64,000 nt of DNA. Source: Ralstonia pickettii. GTDB lineage: Bacteria > Pseudomonadota > Gammaproteobacteria > Burkholderiales > Burkholderiaceae. The stretch covers positions 744,001-808,000 of the forward strand of contig NZ_CP066771.1 of the NCBI RefSeq assembly GCF_016466415.2, written 5' to 3'. Numbering within the stretch: position 1 is the stretch's first letter; each line of letters opens with the position of its first letter. Of the stretch, positions 55,603 through 64,000 are shown piece after piece. A program made the translations under genes and the position numbers. Below the pieces are notes generated by a model. The model was not told the origin of the DNA. It worked only from the letters and a program-made list of their open reading frames with translations, and searched no databases.

Positions 55603-55941
55603 ATTTGTCAACGGAGCGAACGTCGCTCCGGTTCCGTATCCCCCCACATATGCCGTGTACGCCTTGCCTGAGGCGGCACGGAGCCTTGTGCTGCAACGAT
55701 TTCCGGGTTCTGCCGCATGCCTAGCGAGTCGCCTCGTTCGTGACGAGAATGTCTCCGCGCGCCCCAATGCCTAAAGCGGAGGCGTGCGAGCAGAACGCAA
55801 GAATCCCTCCGCTTTTTCAGAACAGTCTGATATGGCGCAGCCGCCACGCTTGGAATACTTGCGCCTGCCTTCTTCGATAGGCATTTGTTCTCGACCAAAT
55901 CCCGCACGTTCGTGCTGCGGATTCAATCTAAGGGTAAGTCA
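55603..55941 (+). other. Intergenic region between the sensor kinase and the fimbrial operon
   Basis: No gene is visible in 339 bases. CGGAGCGA-ACG-TCGCTCCG (55612-55630) is a hairpin just after the kinase stop. A clearer terminator follows at 55773-55817. GCACG-TT-CGTGC (55904-55915) is a small palindrome before the pilin gene. The fimbrial promoter must lie in 55818-55941, but I cannot place its boxes with confidence. Confidence 0.6.
55773..55817 (+). terminator. Intrinsic terminator between the kinase and the pilin gene
   Basis: AAAGCGGAGG (55773-55782) and CCTCCGCTTT (55806-55815) pair perfectly around a 23-base loop and run into TTTTT. It should separate the kinase transcript from the fimbrial operon. 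Confidence 0.6.
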
Positions 55942-56529
55942 ATGAAAGCAAAACTGTTCCTGGCTGGCGTCGCCGTGTCTGCTCTTTCTTTCGCCGCAAT
56001 GGCGCAAGCAGCGCCTGCGTCGGTGGATGGCGTTATCAATTTCCAAGGCACGATCCTGAGCGACACCTGCAAGGTGTCTTCGCTCACCGGCGATGCAGGC
56101 ACCATCAACGTGAACATGGGCAAGATCGCTGCGGACGACATCGGCACGATTGCTGCACCGAAGCTTCTGACCAGCGGTTCTGGCTCGGCCAACATTGACG
56201 TGGTGTGCAAGACGGGCGCCAAGGTCAGCATGAAGTTCGCCGGTAAGGCGGCCGACCTGAGCGCCGACAAGAAGACGCTGCGCGTGAATAGCGGCAACAC
56301 CGCTGCAGGTTTCGCACAAGGTGTGGGCATCGCCGTGTACGAAGGTACGGGCGCAGGTGCAAACGCGTTCGACCTGAGCAACGGCGATCTGCTGGCACAG
56401 ACCACGGTGCCGGCGACCGGCGGGGCAGTCAACGTCCGGTTCTCCGCCGCCTATGTGGCCGCAGACGCGGCCAAGATCAAGCCGGGTATTGCCAACGCCA
56501 GCCTGCCGTTCACGCTCACCTACGAGTAA
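55942..56529 (+). CDS. Major fimbrial subunit (type 1-like pilin)
   Basis: A 195-residue exported pilin with signal peptide (about residues 1-23, ending AQA). Cys43 (SDTCKVSS) and Cys89 (VVCKTG) form the conserved pilin disulfide pair, and the C-terminus PFTLTYE has the penultimate tyrosine that chaperone and usher recognise. It is donor-strand assembled in the outer space through the usher. The ATG at 55942 is chosen over the in-frame start at 55885 because it opens the signal peptide. First gene of the operon. Confidence 0.93.
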   Translation: MKAKLFLAGVAVSALSFAAMAQAAPASVDGVINFQGTILSDTCKVSSLTGDAGTINVNMGKIAADDIGTIAAPKLLTSGSGSANIDVVCKTGAKVSMKFAGKAADLSADKKTLRVNSGNTAAGFAQGVGIAVYEGTGAGANAFDLSNGDLLAQTTVPATGGAVNVRFSAAYVAADAAKIKPGIANASLPFTLTYE

Positions 56530-56542
56530 ACGTAAGCCAAGC

Positions 56543-56593
56543 GCCAGCCAACGCGGCTGGCTTCAATCGGCAGCGGTCATTACCCCGCTGCCG
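56543..56593 (+). other. Tandem hairpins between pilin and chaperone genes
   Basis: GCCAGCC/GGCTGGC (56543-56561, loop AACGC) and CGGCAGCGG/CCGCTGCCG (56568-56593) are two consecutive stem-loops directly after the pilin stop. They lack a T-run, so they may protect the pilin mRNA end or cause partial termination, giving more pilin than chaperone and usher. Confidence 0.55.
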
Positions 56594-56620
56594 CCTATTT
56601 CTTCACAGGCAGTTCCGGAT

Positions 56621-57367
56621 ATGAAAGCAAAACGATACGCCGTTGGCGCGGCGTTGGCGTGCGCGTTGGTTGCGTCCGCGAGCCACGCCAGCATTTCACT
56701 CAGCACCACGCGCGTCATCTTTGATGGAAAGAACAAGGAAAGCTCAGTGGTCGTCAGCAATGATGGTCAAGATGCGCTGCTCCAGGCGTGGCTGGATCCA
56801 TTGGAAGACGTAGCCAATGCCCAACTGCCGTTCGCAATTACACCGCCTTTGGCAAAGGTTGGTGCCAAGCAGCAGCAACTGCTGCGTGTGCTGTACGAAG
56901 GCGTCGGCATGCCAACGGATCGCGAATCCGTATTTTGGCTGAACGTCCAGGAGATTCCTCAGACCGCCAAAGAAGACAACGTCCTGCAATTGGCTGTTCG
57001 TCAACGCATCAAGGTGTTCTACCGGCCCACCGGTCTGGCTGGCGATCCGGTCAAGGCGCCTACACGCCTGCAATGGCAGTTGAACCAGGGCGCCGGCAAA
57101 GGGCTGCTGCGCTTGACCAATCCGAGCCTGTATCACGTGACCGTGGTGGACGCCAAGGTGCATGTCGGCAGTGCAGAGGAGCCCGTCATCGACGCGAAGA
57201 TGATCGCGCCTAACTCGACGGTTGCTGTGCCCGTCAAGCTGCCGGCCGCCGGAGCCGGCGCACCCGAGCTCCGCTACGACGTCATTAACGACTACGGCGG
57301 CCGCCAAAGTTACCGCGTCACCTTGCACAGCAGTCAGCCGAGCACGCCGGTCTCAGCCGGCAATTGA
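56621..57367 (+). CDS. Periplasmic fimbrial chaperone (PapD/FimC family)
   Basis: A 248-residue exported protein with a signal peptide (residues 1-23, ending SHA) and two immunoglobulin-like domains. The N-terminal part ISLSTTRVIFDGKNKESSVV and the basic segment VRQRIKVFYRP carry the Arg and Lys that grip the subunit C-terminus. It binds each pilin subunit in the periplasm and hands it to the usher. The ATG at 56621 starts the signal peptide. Confidence 0.94.
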   Translation: MKAKRYAVGAALACALVASASHASISLSTTRVIFDGKNKESSVVVSNDGQDALLQAWLDPLEDVANAQLPFAITPPLAKVGAKQQQLLRVLYEGVGMPTDRESVFWLNVQEIPQTAKEDNVLQLAVRQRIKVFYRPTGLAGDPVKAPTRLQWQLNQGAGKGLLRLTNPSLYHVTVVDAKVHVGSAEEPVIDAKMIAPNSTVAVPVKLPAAGAGAPELRYDVINDYGGRQSYRVTLHSSQPSTPVSAGN

Positions 57368-57396
57368 TTGAGCTGGCCTAACGCCAGTTCGATTCC

Positions 57397-57416
57397 GCCA
57401 GCCCGCCTGGGCTGGC
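57397..57416 (+). other. Hairpin between chaperone and usher genes
   Basis: GCCAGCCC-GCCT-GGGCTGGC is an eight-pair stem with a four-base loop. It shares its GCCAGCC core with the hairpin after the pilin gene, so the operon has a repeated intergenic stem-loop style. Confidence 0.5.
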
Positions 57417-57450
57417 TTAGCCCGCACCCACCGTAGCGGAGCTTGCCTAT

Positions 57451-60054
57451 GTGACAGCCATCCGATTCACAAAGCCAGAAGCGAGCATTGCAATGTCTAC
57501 CTGCCAGACGACCAAAGCGTTCTCCAGAAAGGCCGTTGGGAAAGCGGCTCCTGTACGCCTGAGCACAACGCCGCTCTACCTGGCCGTGTGTCTTGCGATG
57601 ATGAACAGCGCGCGCGCCACCGAAGGGGAGACGCTCGTCGCACAGGTGGATCCAACGCTCCTCGCATTCAATACGAGTTTCCTGAACGGCCAAGGGCGGC
57701 CAGCGGACCTGAGCGCCGTACTGAGTTCGGGCAGCAGCGTGCCGCCCGGAAACTATCGGGTGGAGGTGGAGGTCAACGGTAATCTGGTCGGCCGTCGCGA
57801 CATCGATTTCTACCAAGACACCGACAAGGCCAAGCTGCGCCCGTGCCTGACCGCGAAGATGCTTCAGGACTTCGGTGTCAACCTGAGCGCGATCAACCCG
57901 CCGCTGGATGTCAACAGCCAAGCCTGCCTTGATCTGCCGCACCTGCTGGACCAGGCATCGGTCGATTTCGATGCCGGCAGGCTGCAGCTCAATCTGAGCA
58001 TTCCGCAGGCCTTTCTTTCCCGCGCGGCGCGCGGCTATATAGACCCTGCGCTGTGGGACGAAGGGGTCAATGCCGGCTACGTCAACTACCAGTTCAGCGG
58101 CAACTACGGTCACAGCCACATCGGCACTGACAGCAGCAGCTACTTCGTTGGCCTGCAGAACGGCGTGAATATAGGTCGCTGGCGCCTGCGAAACGAGTCC
58201 ACGCTCACCGGTAGCAACAGCGGCCAGACGCGCTTCAAGAGCAACCGCACGCTCGTGCAGCGCGATGTCGATGCCATCAAGGGCCAGCTGACGTTCGGCG
58301 AGCAGTATTCCGACGCGACGTTGTTTGATAGCGTGCGGTTTCGCGGTGTGCAAGTCACTTCTGACGATGCCATGCTGCCCGACAGCGAGCGCGGCTATGC
58401 GCCGGTGGTGCGCGGTCAAGCAGCCACCAACGCGGTGGTCGAGGTGCGCCAGAGCGGCTATGTGCTCTATCGGGCCAACGTGCCGCCTGGCCCTTTCCAG
58501 CTGACCGACATCTTCCCGTCCGGCTCCAATGGCGATCTGGAGATCACCGTCATTGAAGCTGACGGTAGCAAGCGCGTCACGCATCAGGCGTTCTCCAGCC
58601 TGCCGCTGATGCTGCGCAAGGGGCGCCTGAAGTATAGCTTTGCAGCCGGCAAGTACGATGGGGACCAGGGCCCCGCGCCTAATCTGGTCAGCGGCTCGCT
58701 CGTCTATGGCCTGACCGACAACAGCACGGTGGCGGGCGGCCTGCAAGTGTCGAAAGACTTCCAGGCCTTGAACGTGGGGGTCGGTACGAACACGCCCGTC
58801 GGCGCCCTGTCGGTGGACATCACGCAGTCGAGCAGCCGCGCGCAGGGTAAGCGCGACACCGGACAGAGTGTGCGCATCTTGTATGCCAAGACTTTTACGC
58901 GCACCAACACGAACTTCACGCTCGCGGCCTATCGCTACTCGACGTCGGGCTATCGCACGTTTAACGACCACGTTAACGACCTGCATAACGCCGATGGCGT
59001 GCAATCCGGCCGCAGCCGCTCGCGCGTCGACTTGACGACCAGCCAGGACCTAGGCGGACCTGATCGCAAGTATGGCAGCGTCTACCTGAACGTCAGCCAG
59101 CAGACCTATTGGAACCAGCCGGGCTCCAGCCGCAGCATCAGCGTCGGCTACGGCAACAACTGGAAACGGCTCAGCTACAACCTGAGTCTCAGCCAGACGA
59201 AGGACAGCCGCTTTGGCAGCAACGGCAGCAATACGCAGGTCATGCTCACGATGTCGATCCCGCTGGGTGGCAAGCTGCAATCACAGCGTGCTTACACCAA
59301 CGTCAGCAACGACAGTAGCGGCGGCACAAACATCCAGAGCGGTCTGAGTGGTTTCATCAGCGAAAAGACGTCATATGCCATGCAGGCCGGCTATACCAGC
59401 AGCGGGCGTGGCGCGACGGGCGGTGCAAGCATTACACACGATGCCGATGCTGGCCAGCTTTCAGCCAACATCAATGTCGCACGGGACTACCAATCGGCCA
59501 GCATGAATGCCATGGGTGCCGTAGTGGTACATGGCGGCGGCGTCAACCTGAGCCGTACTGTCGGCGACACCTTTGCGCTCATGAAAATGGAGGGCCTCAA
59601 GGGCACGGACATCCGCACCGACGGTGGCATTCCGGTTGGTAGAAACGGCTACGCGGTGGTGACCTACGCACAGCCTTACCGGCTGAGCGCTTTGCGTCCC
59701 GACACGCATAACCTGGGCGCCGACGTCGAGCTCGAAGACACCGTCAAGCAGGTCGTGCCGCGCCGCGGCGCCATCGTGCAGGCGACCTTTCGTGGCTACA
59801 GCGGTCGGCGTGCGCAGTTCACTCTGCAACAGATCGACGGCAAACCGGTGCCGTTTGGCGCCAGCGTGCAAGACGCGCAAACCGGCAAACAGTTGGGCAT
59901 TGCGGACCCGAATGGCAATGCGTTTGTGCTGCTCAACCAGGAGCAGGGCACGTTGGTTGTGAAATGGAAAGAAGGCCAATGCCAGGCACCCTATGCGTTG
60001 CCGAAAGCAGAAGCTGGCCGGAACTACCAGCGGCAGACGTTGCGTTGTAGATAG
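57451..60054 (+). CDS. Fimbrial outer-membrane usher (FimD/PapC family)
   Basis: An 867-residue outer-membrane protein with an N-terminal periplasmic domain (FNTSFLNGQG, YRVEVEVNG), a 24-strand beta-barrel interrupted by a plug (ERGYAPVVRGQAATNAVVEVRQSGYVLY region is the barrel-plug boundary) and C-terminal domains ending in RQTLRCR with paired cysteines. It exports and assembles the pilus. The GTG at 57451 follows GGAG; the ATG at 57493 (MSTCQTTKAF) is an alternative start. Confidence 0.93.
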   Translation: MTAIRFTKPEASIAMSTCQTTKAFSRKAVGKAAPVRLSTTPLYLAVCLAMMNSARATEGETLVAQVDPTLLAFNTSFLNGQGRPADLSAVLSSGSSVPPGNYRVEVEVNGNLVGRRDIDFYQDTDKAKLRPCLTAKMLQDFGVNLSAINPPLDVNSQACLDLPHLLDQASVDFDAGRLQLNLSIPQAFLSRAARGYIDPALWDEGVNAGYVNYQFSGNYGHSHIGTDSSSYFVGLQNGVNIGRWRLRNESTLTGSNSGQTRFKSNRTLVQRDVDAIKGQLTFGEQYSDATLFDSVRFRGVQVTSDDAMLPDSERGYAPVVRGQAATNAVVEVRQSGYVLYRANVPPGPFQLTDIFPSGSNGDLEITVIEADGSKRVTHQAFSSLPLMLRKGRLKYSFAAGKYDGDQGPAPNLVSGSLVYGLTDNSTVAGGLQVSKDFQALNVGVGTNTPVGALSVDITQSSSRAQGKRDTGQSVRILYAKTFTRTNTNFTLAAYRYSTSGYRTFNDHVNDLHNADGVQSGRSRSRVDLTTSQDLGGPDRKYGSVYLNVSQQTYWNQPGSSRSISVGYGNNWKRLSYNLSLSQTKDSRFGSNGSNTQVMLTMSIPLGGKLQSQRAYTNVSNDSSGGTNIQSGLSGFISEKTSYAMQAGYTSSGRGATGGASITHDADAGQLSANINVARDYQSASMNAMGAVVVHGGGVNLSRTVGDTFALMKMEGLKGTDIRTDGGIPVGRNGYAVVTYAQPYRLSALRPDTHNLGADVELEDTVKQVVPRRGAIVQATFRGYSGRRAQFTLQQIDGKPVPFGASVQDAQTGKQLGIADPNGNAFVLLNQEQGTLVVKWKEGQCQAPYALPKAEAGRNYQRQTLRCR

Positions 60055-60131
60055 CCACCGGGCTCTCGAATCCTCCGCGGCCATGGATACATGGTCCATC
60101 GCATATAAGCAAAACTTGGAAAGAATCGTCG

Positions 60132-61142
60132 ATGCAAAAAAATCTATACCCCCTCGAGTCGGATCATCTTCTCCGCGCTTTCTGTATGGCCGCGTTCTTC
60201 TTGGCGGCTCTGCTCGCCTCGCCAGCTGACGCCGCGAACTGCACGATGCATCAAGGCGCCGTCGTCAAGCAACTCGCGTTTCAAATACCTTCAAGCTTTA
60301 CCGTACCGCGCGATGCACCCATCGGTACCGTTATCTATGAAAGCGCACCTATCACGAATAGCGCACAAGACACACCGGCCTTCACCTGTACTGCCGCCTT
60401 CCGCTGGGGTTTGGTGAATTCGGTCGGAGGGATTCCGCCTGCCGCTACCAAAGTCGATATGCCGATCGGAAATACCGGACTGGCGTGGGGCCTCGTCTAC
60501 GATAACAAGAAGTCGACTCCAGCACCGCTACCCGCAGCTTCACTGGGGATCCAACAGGTAGCGGACACCTACACATTCGTGAGCACGTCTTTCTCGTTAA
60601 GGATCAGGAAGATTGGCCCAGTTGCGCCAGGCGCTGCCGTTGAGGCGGGGCTTCTGGGGTATGTCAACATGAATGACGAGTTCAACGTCTTTATCGTTCG
60701 AACCTCCACAAAGGCAAGCGTTACAGCCCAGAGTTGCAGGACGCCAGATGTCATCGTGCAGATGGGAGATCGGAATCGTGTCGGACAATTCAAAGGTGTT
60801 GGCACTTCGTTGGCGCCTGTGAATTTTTCGATCAATCTGAACGAGTGCCCCTCGGGCATTAGCAAGGTTTCTTATCTACTGAAGCCAAACACCCAAATCT
60901 TGGATGCCGCGCAGTCGGTCGTCGCGCTCGACGCTGAATCGGTAGCTAAGGGGGTCGGCCTGCAGGTTCTTGACCAGAACGGAAAGCCGGCGGTGTTGAA
61001 CGAGAAGATCGCTTTTAGCGAGTACGACAAGGCTGGTGGAAATTTCAGTATCCCGCTAAAAGCAGCCTATCGGCAAACCGCTCCAGTCGTTGGAGCGGGC
61101 ACAGCGAATAGCTCGCTGACTTTTGTGATGAGCTACGAGTAG
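60132..61142 (+). CDS. Fimbrial tip adhesin-like protein
   Basis: A 336-residue exported protein with a signal peptide (about residues 1-34) and two parts. The N-terminal half (about 35-190) has Cys37 and Cys86 and resembles no lectin I recognise. The C-terminal half is a pilin domain with Cys202 and Cys239 and the pilin-type ending LTFVMSYE. This is the layout of a FimH-like tip adhesin. Its third-position A/T content looks higher than in neighbouring genes, suggesting separate origin or fast change. It closes the operon. Confidence 0.85.
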   Translation: MQKNLYPLESDHLLRAFCMAAFFLAALLASPADAANCTMHQGAVVKQLAFQIPSSFTVPRDAPIGTVIYESAPITNSAQDTPAFTCTAAFRWGLVNSVGGIPPAATKVDMPIGNTGLAWGLVYDNKKSTPAPLPAASLGIQQVADTYTFVSTSFSLRIRKIGPVAPGAAVEAGLLGYVNMNDEFNVFIVRTSTKASVTAQSCRTPDVIVQMGDRNRVGQFKGVGTSLAPVNFSINLNECPSGISKVSYLLKPNTQILDAAQSVVALDAESVAKGVGLQVLDQNGKPAVLNEKIAFSEYDKAGGNFSIPLKAAYRQTAPVVGAGTANSSLTFVMSYE

Positions 61143-61216
61143 CTTGGTGTGCAGGCGGCTTCATCAAGCATGGCAGCCGGTGCGAGTTCAGTGATCGGCG
61201 TACTTGGTGTACCAAC

Positions 61217-61253
61217 AAAAAACCCCGCAGAGCCAAGCCCAGCGGGGTTTTTT
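61217..61253 (+). terminator. Intrinsic terminator of the fimbrial operon
   Basis: AAAAAACCCCGC (61217-61228) and GCGGGGTTTTTT (61242-61253) make a classical terminator with a U-run. The A-run gives a matching U-run on the other strand, so it can also end tmRNA transcription. Confidence 0.85.
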
Positions 61254-61283
61254 GCCAAACGTTGAAGCCGTTTGAAAGATGTT

Positions 61284-61641
61284 TGGTGGAGCCGGCGGGA
61301 ATCGAACCCGCGTCCGCAAGCCCTCCACAGAGAGTTCTACATACTTAGTTCTGTCATTTGATTTAACCGCCGCATCGCGGACGAACACGCTCTACGACGG
61401 CGATTCACTAAGTTTTCGTCTCTAGGCCCGTGACTCACCTAAAGCTTATCTGACGTAAATGACCTCGCTGGTCTTGCGACCCTAGCCCGTCAGCGAGCCA
61501 GTGCGAGGACGGCGGCCCTTAGGCTGCCAGTGCGTAACGTTCGTCGTTAGCAGTTATTGCATTCCCATTGATTAACGAGGTGACGGGTCCTCGGTATGCC
61601 CTCCGCTGCTTCGCAACCCACGTCGAAACCAGGTCGGCCCC
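61284..61641 (-). ncRNA. ssrA: Transfer-messenger RNA (tmRNA)
   Basis: On the minus strand the RNA starts GGGGCCGACCTGGTTTCGAC at 61641 and ends with a tRNA-like arm GGTTCGATTCCCGCCGGCTCC-ACCA near 61284; the two ends pair as an acceptor stem. The tag frame GCT AAC GAC ... GCC TAA (61551-61519) encodes ANDERYALAA. It is the standard one-piece form of beta- and gammaproteobacteria and rescues stalled ribosomes. Confidence 0.96.
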
Positions 61642-61673
61642 AGTAAGGAAGTGTCGATTATCCCATAGATGGG

Positions 61674-64000
61674 CTACTTCAGCGAGAAATCAACCCGCGT
61701 CGTCTTGCCCTTGTCCTTGATGCCCTCTGCGCTCAGTTTTGGGGCGACAACAAAGAGGCGCTCCGGATCCACGCGTTCTGCAAGTGCAACATGCACCGCA
61801 TTCGCGCGACGCTGCGCGAGTTCACGCAGATCCGCATCCGTCACTTGCACGTTGGTTTCCATCAGCTTGCGCATCTCGTCGGGCGGCAACGATTTGGCCA
61901 GCCCGATCACGTTGCGCGGTTTTGGGAACTTGACGGCTTTGTATGCGCGTTCAAGGTACTTGTTCTCCTCTTCCGGCTTGACGGTGGTATCTGCCTCAGC
62001 AGCGTCGCCGGCGTCCTTGAGTTTCTGCTCGCGAATCTGACGGTTCACGGCTTCCCGGCGCAGGCCGTCGCGGTCGAATTCCGGATCGACGCGGCCGATG
62101 ATGTCGACCTTCAGGGCAGGGCGGTCCTTGAGTGCAGTGGCAAGTTTGTCCAGTTTGGCGACCGATGCCTGGCTGATGTTCGACGTGCCCGGATCGAACT
62201 CGATGTAGCCGAGTTCTTCGCCGCCGCTGCCGCCAAACGCGCTGGCCAGCAGCGAGAACGGCGCCGTCACAGCGCGTGCGATGAGGTTGACGAATGCACG
62301 CAGGATGACGCCGCCGATGCTGAACTGTGGGTCATCGAGCGAGCCAGATACCGGCACGCGCACGTCGATCTCGCCCCGCGAATTCTTCAGCAGCGCCACC
62401 GCCAGTCGCACCGGCAGATTGGTGGCGTCCTTACTCTCTACGCGGTCGCCGAAGGTGAGCTGGTCGATGAAGATGTGGTTGTCGGCGGTCAACTTGCCCT
62501 GGTCGAGCAGGTAGTGCAGATCCATCGTCAGCTTGCCCTTGGTGATCGGGTAGCCAGCGTACTTGGCGGAGTAGGGCGTGAGGTTGGTCAGTTCCACGCC
62601 GTCGGCCTTGGCTGTCAGATCCACAAAGGCCGTGGGCGCGAGCGGATTGACTTTGCCGTGGATGTCGACGGGCGCGGTGCCGTCGACGCTGCCTCGCAGC
62701 GTCACGTCGGCGGGTGTCTGGCTGGCAGCCGTGCTGATCGTGCCGATCGAGCCGCCGATGGCGGTCAGGTTGGCGGTGTAGTTCGGTTTGACGAAGTTGT
62801 CGGTGAAGCGGATGTTGCCGTCCTGCAGCGTGATGGCGTCAACGCGCAGGTCGGCGCCGCCGGCTTTGGGCGTGGGGCCCGTGGCTGTGACGGTGACGGC
62901 CGATGCGGGTGCCGCAGTCGGGGCCGAAGCCACCACGGGCGCGGCTGCCGGGGCGGAAGCTGCTGCGGCCGATGCCGATGCAGGTTCGCTTTGCGTCAGC
63001 GAGCGCCGCTCCTCGGTCGGCTGCACGCGGATGTCCTGCAGGTTCAGGCGCCCATTCGGGTTGATGATGATCCGCGCGTAGAACGTCGATAGCGCCACCG
63101 CACCCACCCGCACGCGCGGCGTAGTGCCGTCGTAGTTGGCCTGGATGCGGCTGAGCGCGAGCGAGCGCCAGCGCAGGAAGTCATCCGAACTCACGCGGTC
63201 TTGCAGGCGCACGTTGCCCAGTGTCGCGTTGCCCTGGTAGTTCACCGTCAGCGCCTTGCCCTGGTTGAGCACGAGGCGCCCGTCCATCGATAGCAGCGCG
63301 CTCGTAATCGCCGCGTTCAACGACTTGTCCAGATACGGATCGAAGCCTGCGAGCGACAGGTTCTGCGAGTTCACGCGCAGGTCGGCCTTGAGCGGCTGCG
63401 GCACGACCTCGCCGCGCACATCGAGCTTGCCCTTGGCACCCAGCCCTGCGCCAATTTGCACGCTGACCGGTTTGCCGAGATCGGAGGAGGCGTTCTGCAC
63501 GACCACGTTCAGCGGCTCGACACGCACCTTGACCGGGCGCGAGTTCGATTGGTCTTCAAAGCCGACAGCGCTGTTGTCCAGCTTGAGCGTTTGTACAGTC
63601 ACAGCCCACGGCCTTTCCCCCGGGGCGTTCTGCTTTGCGTCGGACTTGACGGGCGCTGACGGGTTGCCCGCCACCGGTTGCGGACCATCGAGCAGCGTCA
63701 ACGTGGTTGTACCGTCCTTCTTGCGCAGTGCGTCGATCTGCAGCCCGTCGGCACGCACTTCGTTGAGCGCGATGGTGCGTGCGCCCAGGTCGAAGCTCTT
63801 GACGTCCGCGCGCAGCAGCTTGGCGCGCAGCGCGGTGTCCTTACCCAAGGCGGGCGCCAGCGACAGATCGGCCAGGCTTGCGGTCAGCGGTTCCGCGCGC
63901 ACGTTGAATTTGTCCGGCCCGAATTCGAGCGCCACCTTGCCGTCGGCCGATAGCGCACCGCTCTGCAATTGCGGTGCGCCCGCCTGGCGCAGATACGGGC
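61674..64000 (-). CDS. DUF748 family envelope protein, C-terminal part (cut by window edge)
   Basis: The open frame covers about 775 codons and continues past the right edge, so the start is not seen. It is an AsmA/TamB-like repetitive beta protein; blocks such as YIEFDPGTSNISQASVAKLDK near the C-terminus match DUF748 proteins. A proline/alanine-rich linker (about 62880-62990) splits it. It probably spans the periplasm and helps move lipids or build the outer membrane. The ATG nearest the edge (63968) is internal, not the start. Confidence 0.88.
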   Translation of the reverse strand, partial: PYLRQAGAPQLQSGALSADGKVALEFGPDKFNVRAEPLTASLADLSLAPALGKDTALRAKLLRADVKSFDLGARTIALNEVRADGLQIDALRKKDGTTTLTLLDGPQPVAGNPSAPVKSDAKQNAPGERPWAVTVQTLKLDNSAVGFEDQSNSRPVKVRVEPLNVVVQNASSDLGKPVSVQIGAGLGAKGKLDVRGEVVPQPLKADLRVNSQNLSLAGFDPYLDKSLNAAITSALLSMDGRLVLNQGKALTVNYQGNATLGNVRLQDRVSSDDFLRWRSLALSRIQANYDGTTPRVRVGAVALSTFYARIIINPNGRLNLQDIRVQPTEERRSLTQSEPASASAAAASAPAAAPVVASAPTAAPASAVTVTATGPTPKAGGADLRVDAITLQDGNIRFTDNFVKPNYTANLTAIGGSIGTISTAASQTPADVTLRGSVDGTAPVDIHGKVNPLAPTAFVDLTAKADGVELTNLTPYSAKYAGYPITKGKLTMDLHYLLDQGKLTADNHIFIDQLTFGDRVESKDATNLPVRLAVALLKNSRGEIDVRVPVSGSLDDPQFSIGGVILRAFVNLIARAVTAPFSLLASAFGGSGGEELGYIEFDPGTSNISQASVAKLDKLATALKDRPALKVDIIGRVDPEFDRDGLRREAVNRQIREQKLKDAGDAAEADTTVKPEEENKYLERAYKAVKFPKPRNVIGLAKSLPPDEMRKLMETNVQVTDADLRELAQRRANAVHVALAERVDPERLFVVAPKLSAEGIKDKGKTTRVDFSLK

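Noticed and set aside
55603-55941. Invertible (phase-variable) promoter upstream of the pilin gene
   Set aside because: I found no flanking inverted repeats of the fim-switch type and no recombinase gene nearby.
57334-59004. 556-codon minus-strand frame over the usher gene
   Set aside because: It is antisense to a conserved usher and has no recognisable domain.
1-64000. CRISPR arrays, insertion sequences or prophage genes
   Set aside because: No regularly spaced repeats, transposase or phage structural genes were seen.

Overview
The window is one contiguous piece of a high-GC (mid-60s percent by eye) betaproteobacterial chromosome, most likely a Ralstonia of the pickettii type. The main clues are the divergent kynR / kynB-kynU tryptophan-degradation locus, a three-subunit FAD glucose dehydrogenase very like that of Burkholderia, a LipA lipase with its LifO foldase, and a one-piece tmRNA whose tag reads ANDERYALAA. 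The species assignment is an inference from remembered families, not from a search. No insertion sequence, prophage or CRISPR array was seen; the window reads as core and near-core chromosome with one accessory fimbrial island near the right end.

Left third (1-20 kb): kynurenine pathway genes and their Lrp-type regulator; flavin reductase, MsrA, a DUF72 protein, a cyclopropane fatty acid synthase and PdxH; the periplasm-facing FAD-GDH operon (gamma, alpha, cytochrome c beta); an AsmA-like protein divergent from TcdA; then a leftward run of thiol and redox genes (a cysteine-less thioredoxin-like protein, bacteriohemerythrin, a FrnE-type DsbA protein and a CnoX/YbbN-like thioredoxin-TPR protein); a fatty acyl-CoA ligase with a palindrome in its promoter; an ankyrin protein, ChaC, tRNA-Cys, an FKBP isomerase and YaeQ.

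Middle (20-42 kb): a translationally coupled DUF2339/DUF3999 envelope pair; MAPEG, S4 and YceI proteins; GlnS; lipase and foldase; a tricarboxylate transporter TctBA lacking its binding protein; a DUF2214 protein; a CaiB-type CoA transferase; AlaS; two tandem 'purine nucleoside permease' (NUP) paralogues; and a TonB-dependent receptor behind a Fur-box promoter. The receptor leader contains its own intrinsic terminator, so the promoter may make a short Fur-controlled RNA. This is the most interesting non-coding signal in the window.

Right third (42-64 kb): slipin and NfeD protease; LysR with a divergent MFS exporter; a small metabolic run (class II aldolase, tautomerase, threonine aldolase, Nudix, TusA); a LysE-type exporter; an ExeM/NucH nuclease with a C-terminal sorting-like tail; a BvgS/EvgS-type hybrid kinase with no adjacent response regulator; a four-gene chaperone-usher fimbrial operon whose tip adhesin looks less GC-rich than its surroundings; tmRNA; and the 3' part of a DUF748 protein that runs off the edge.
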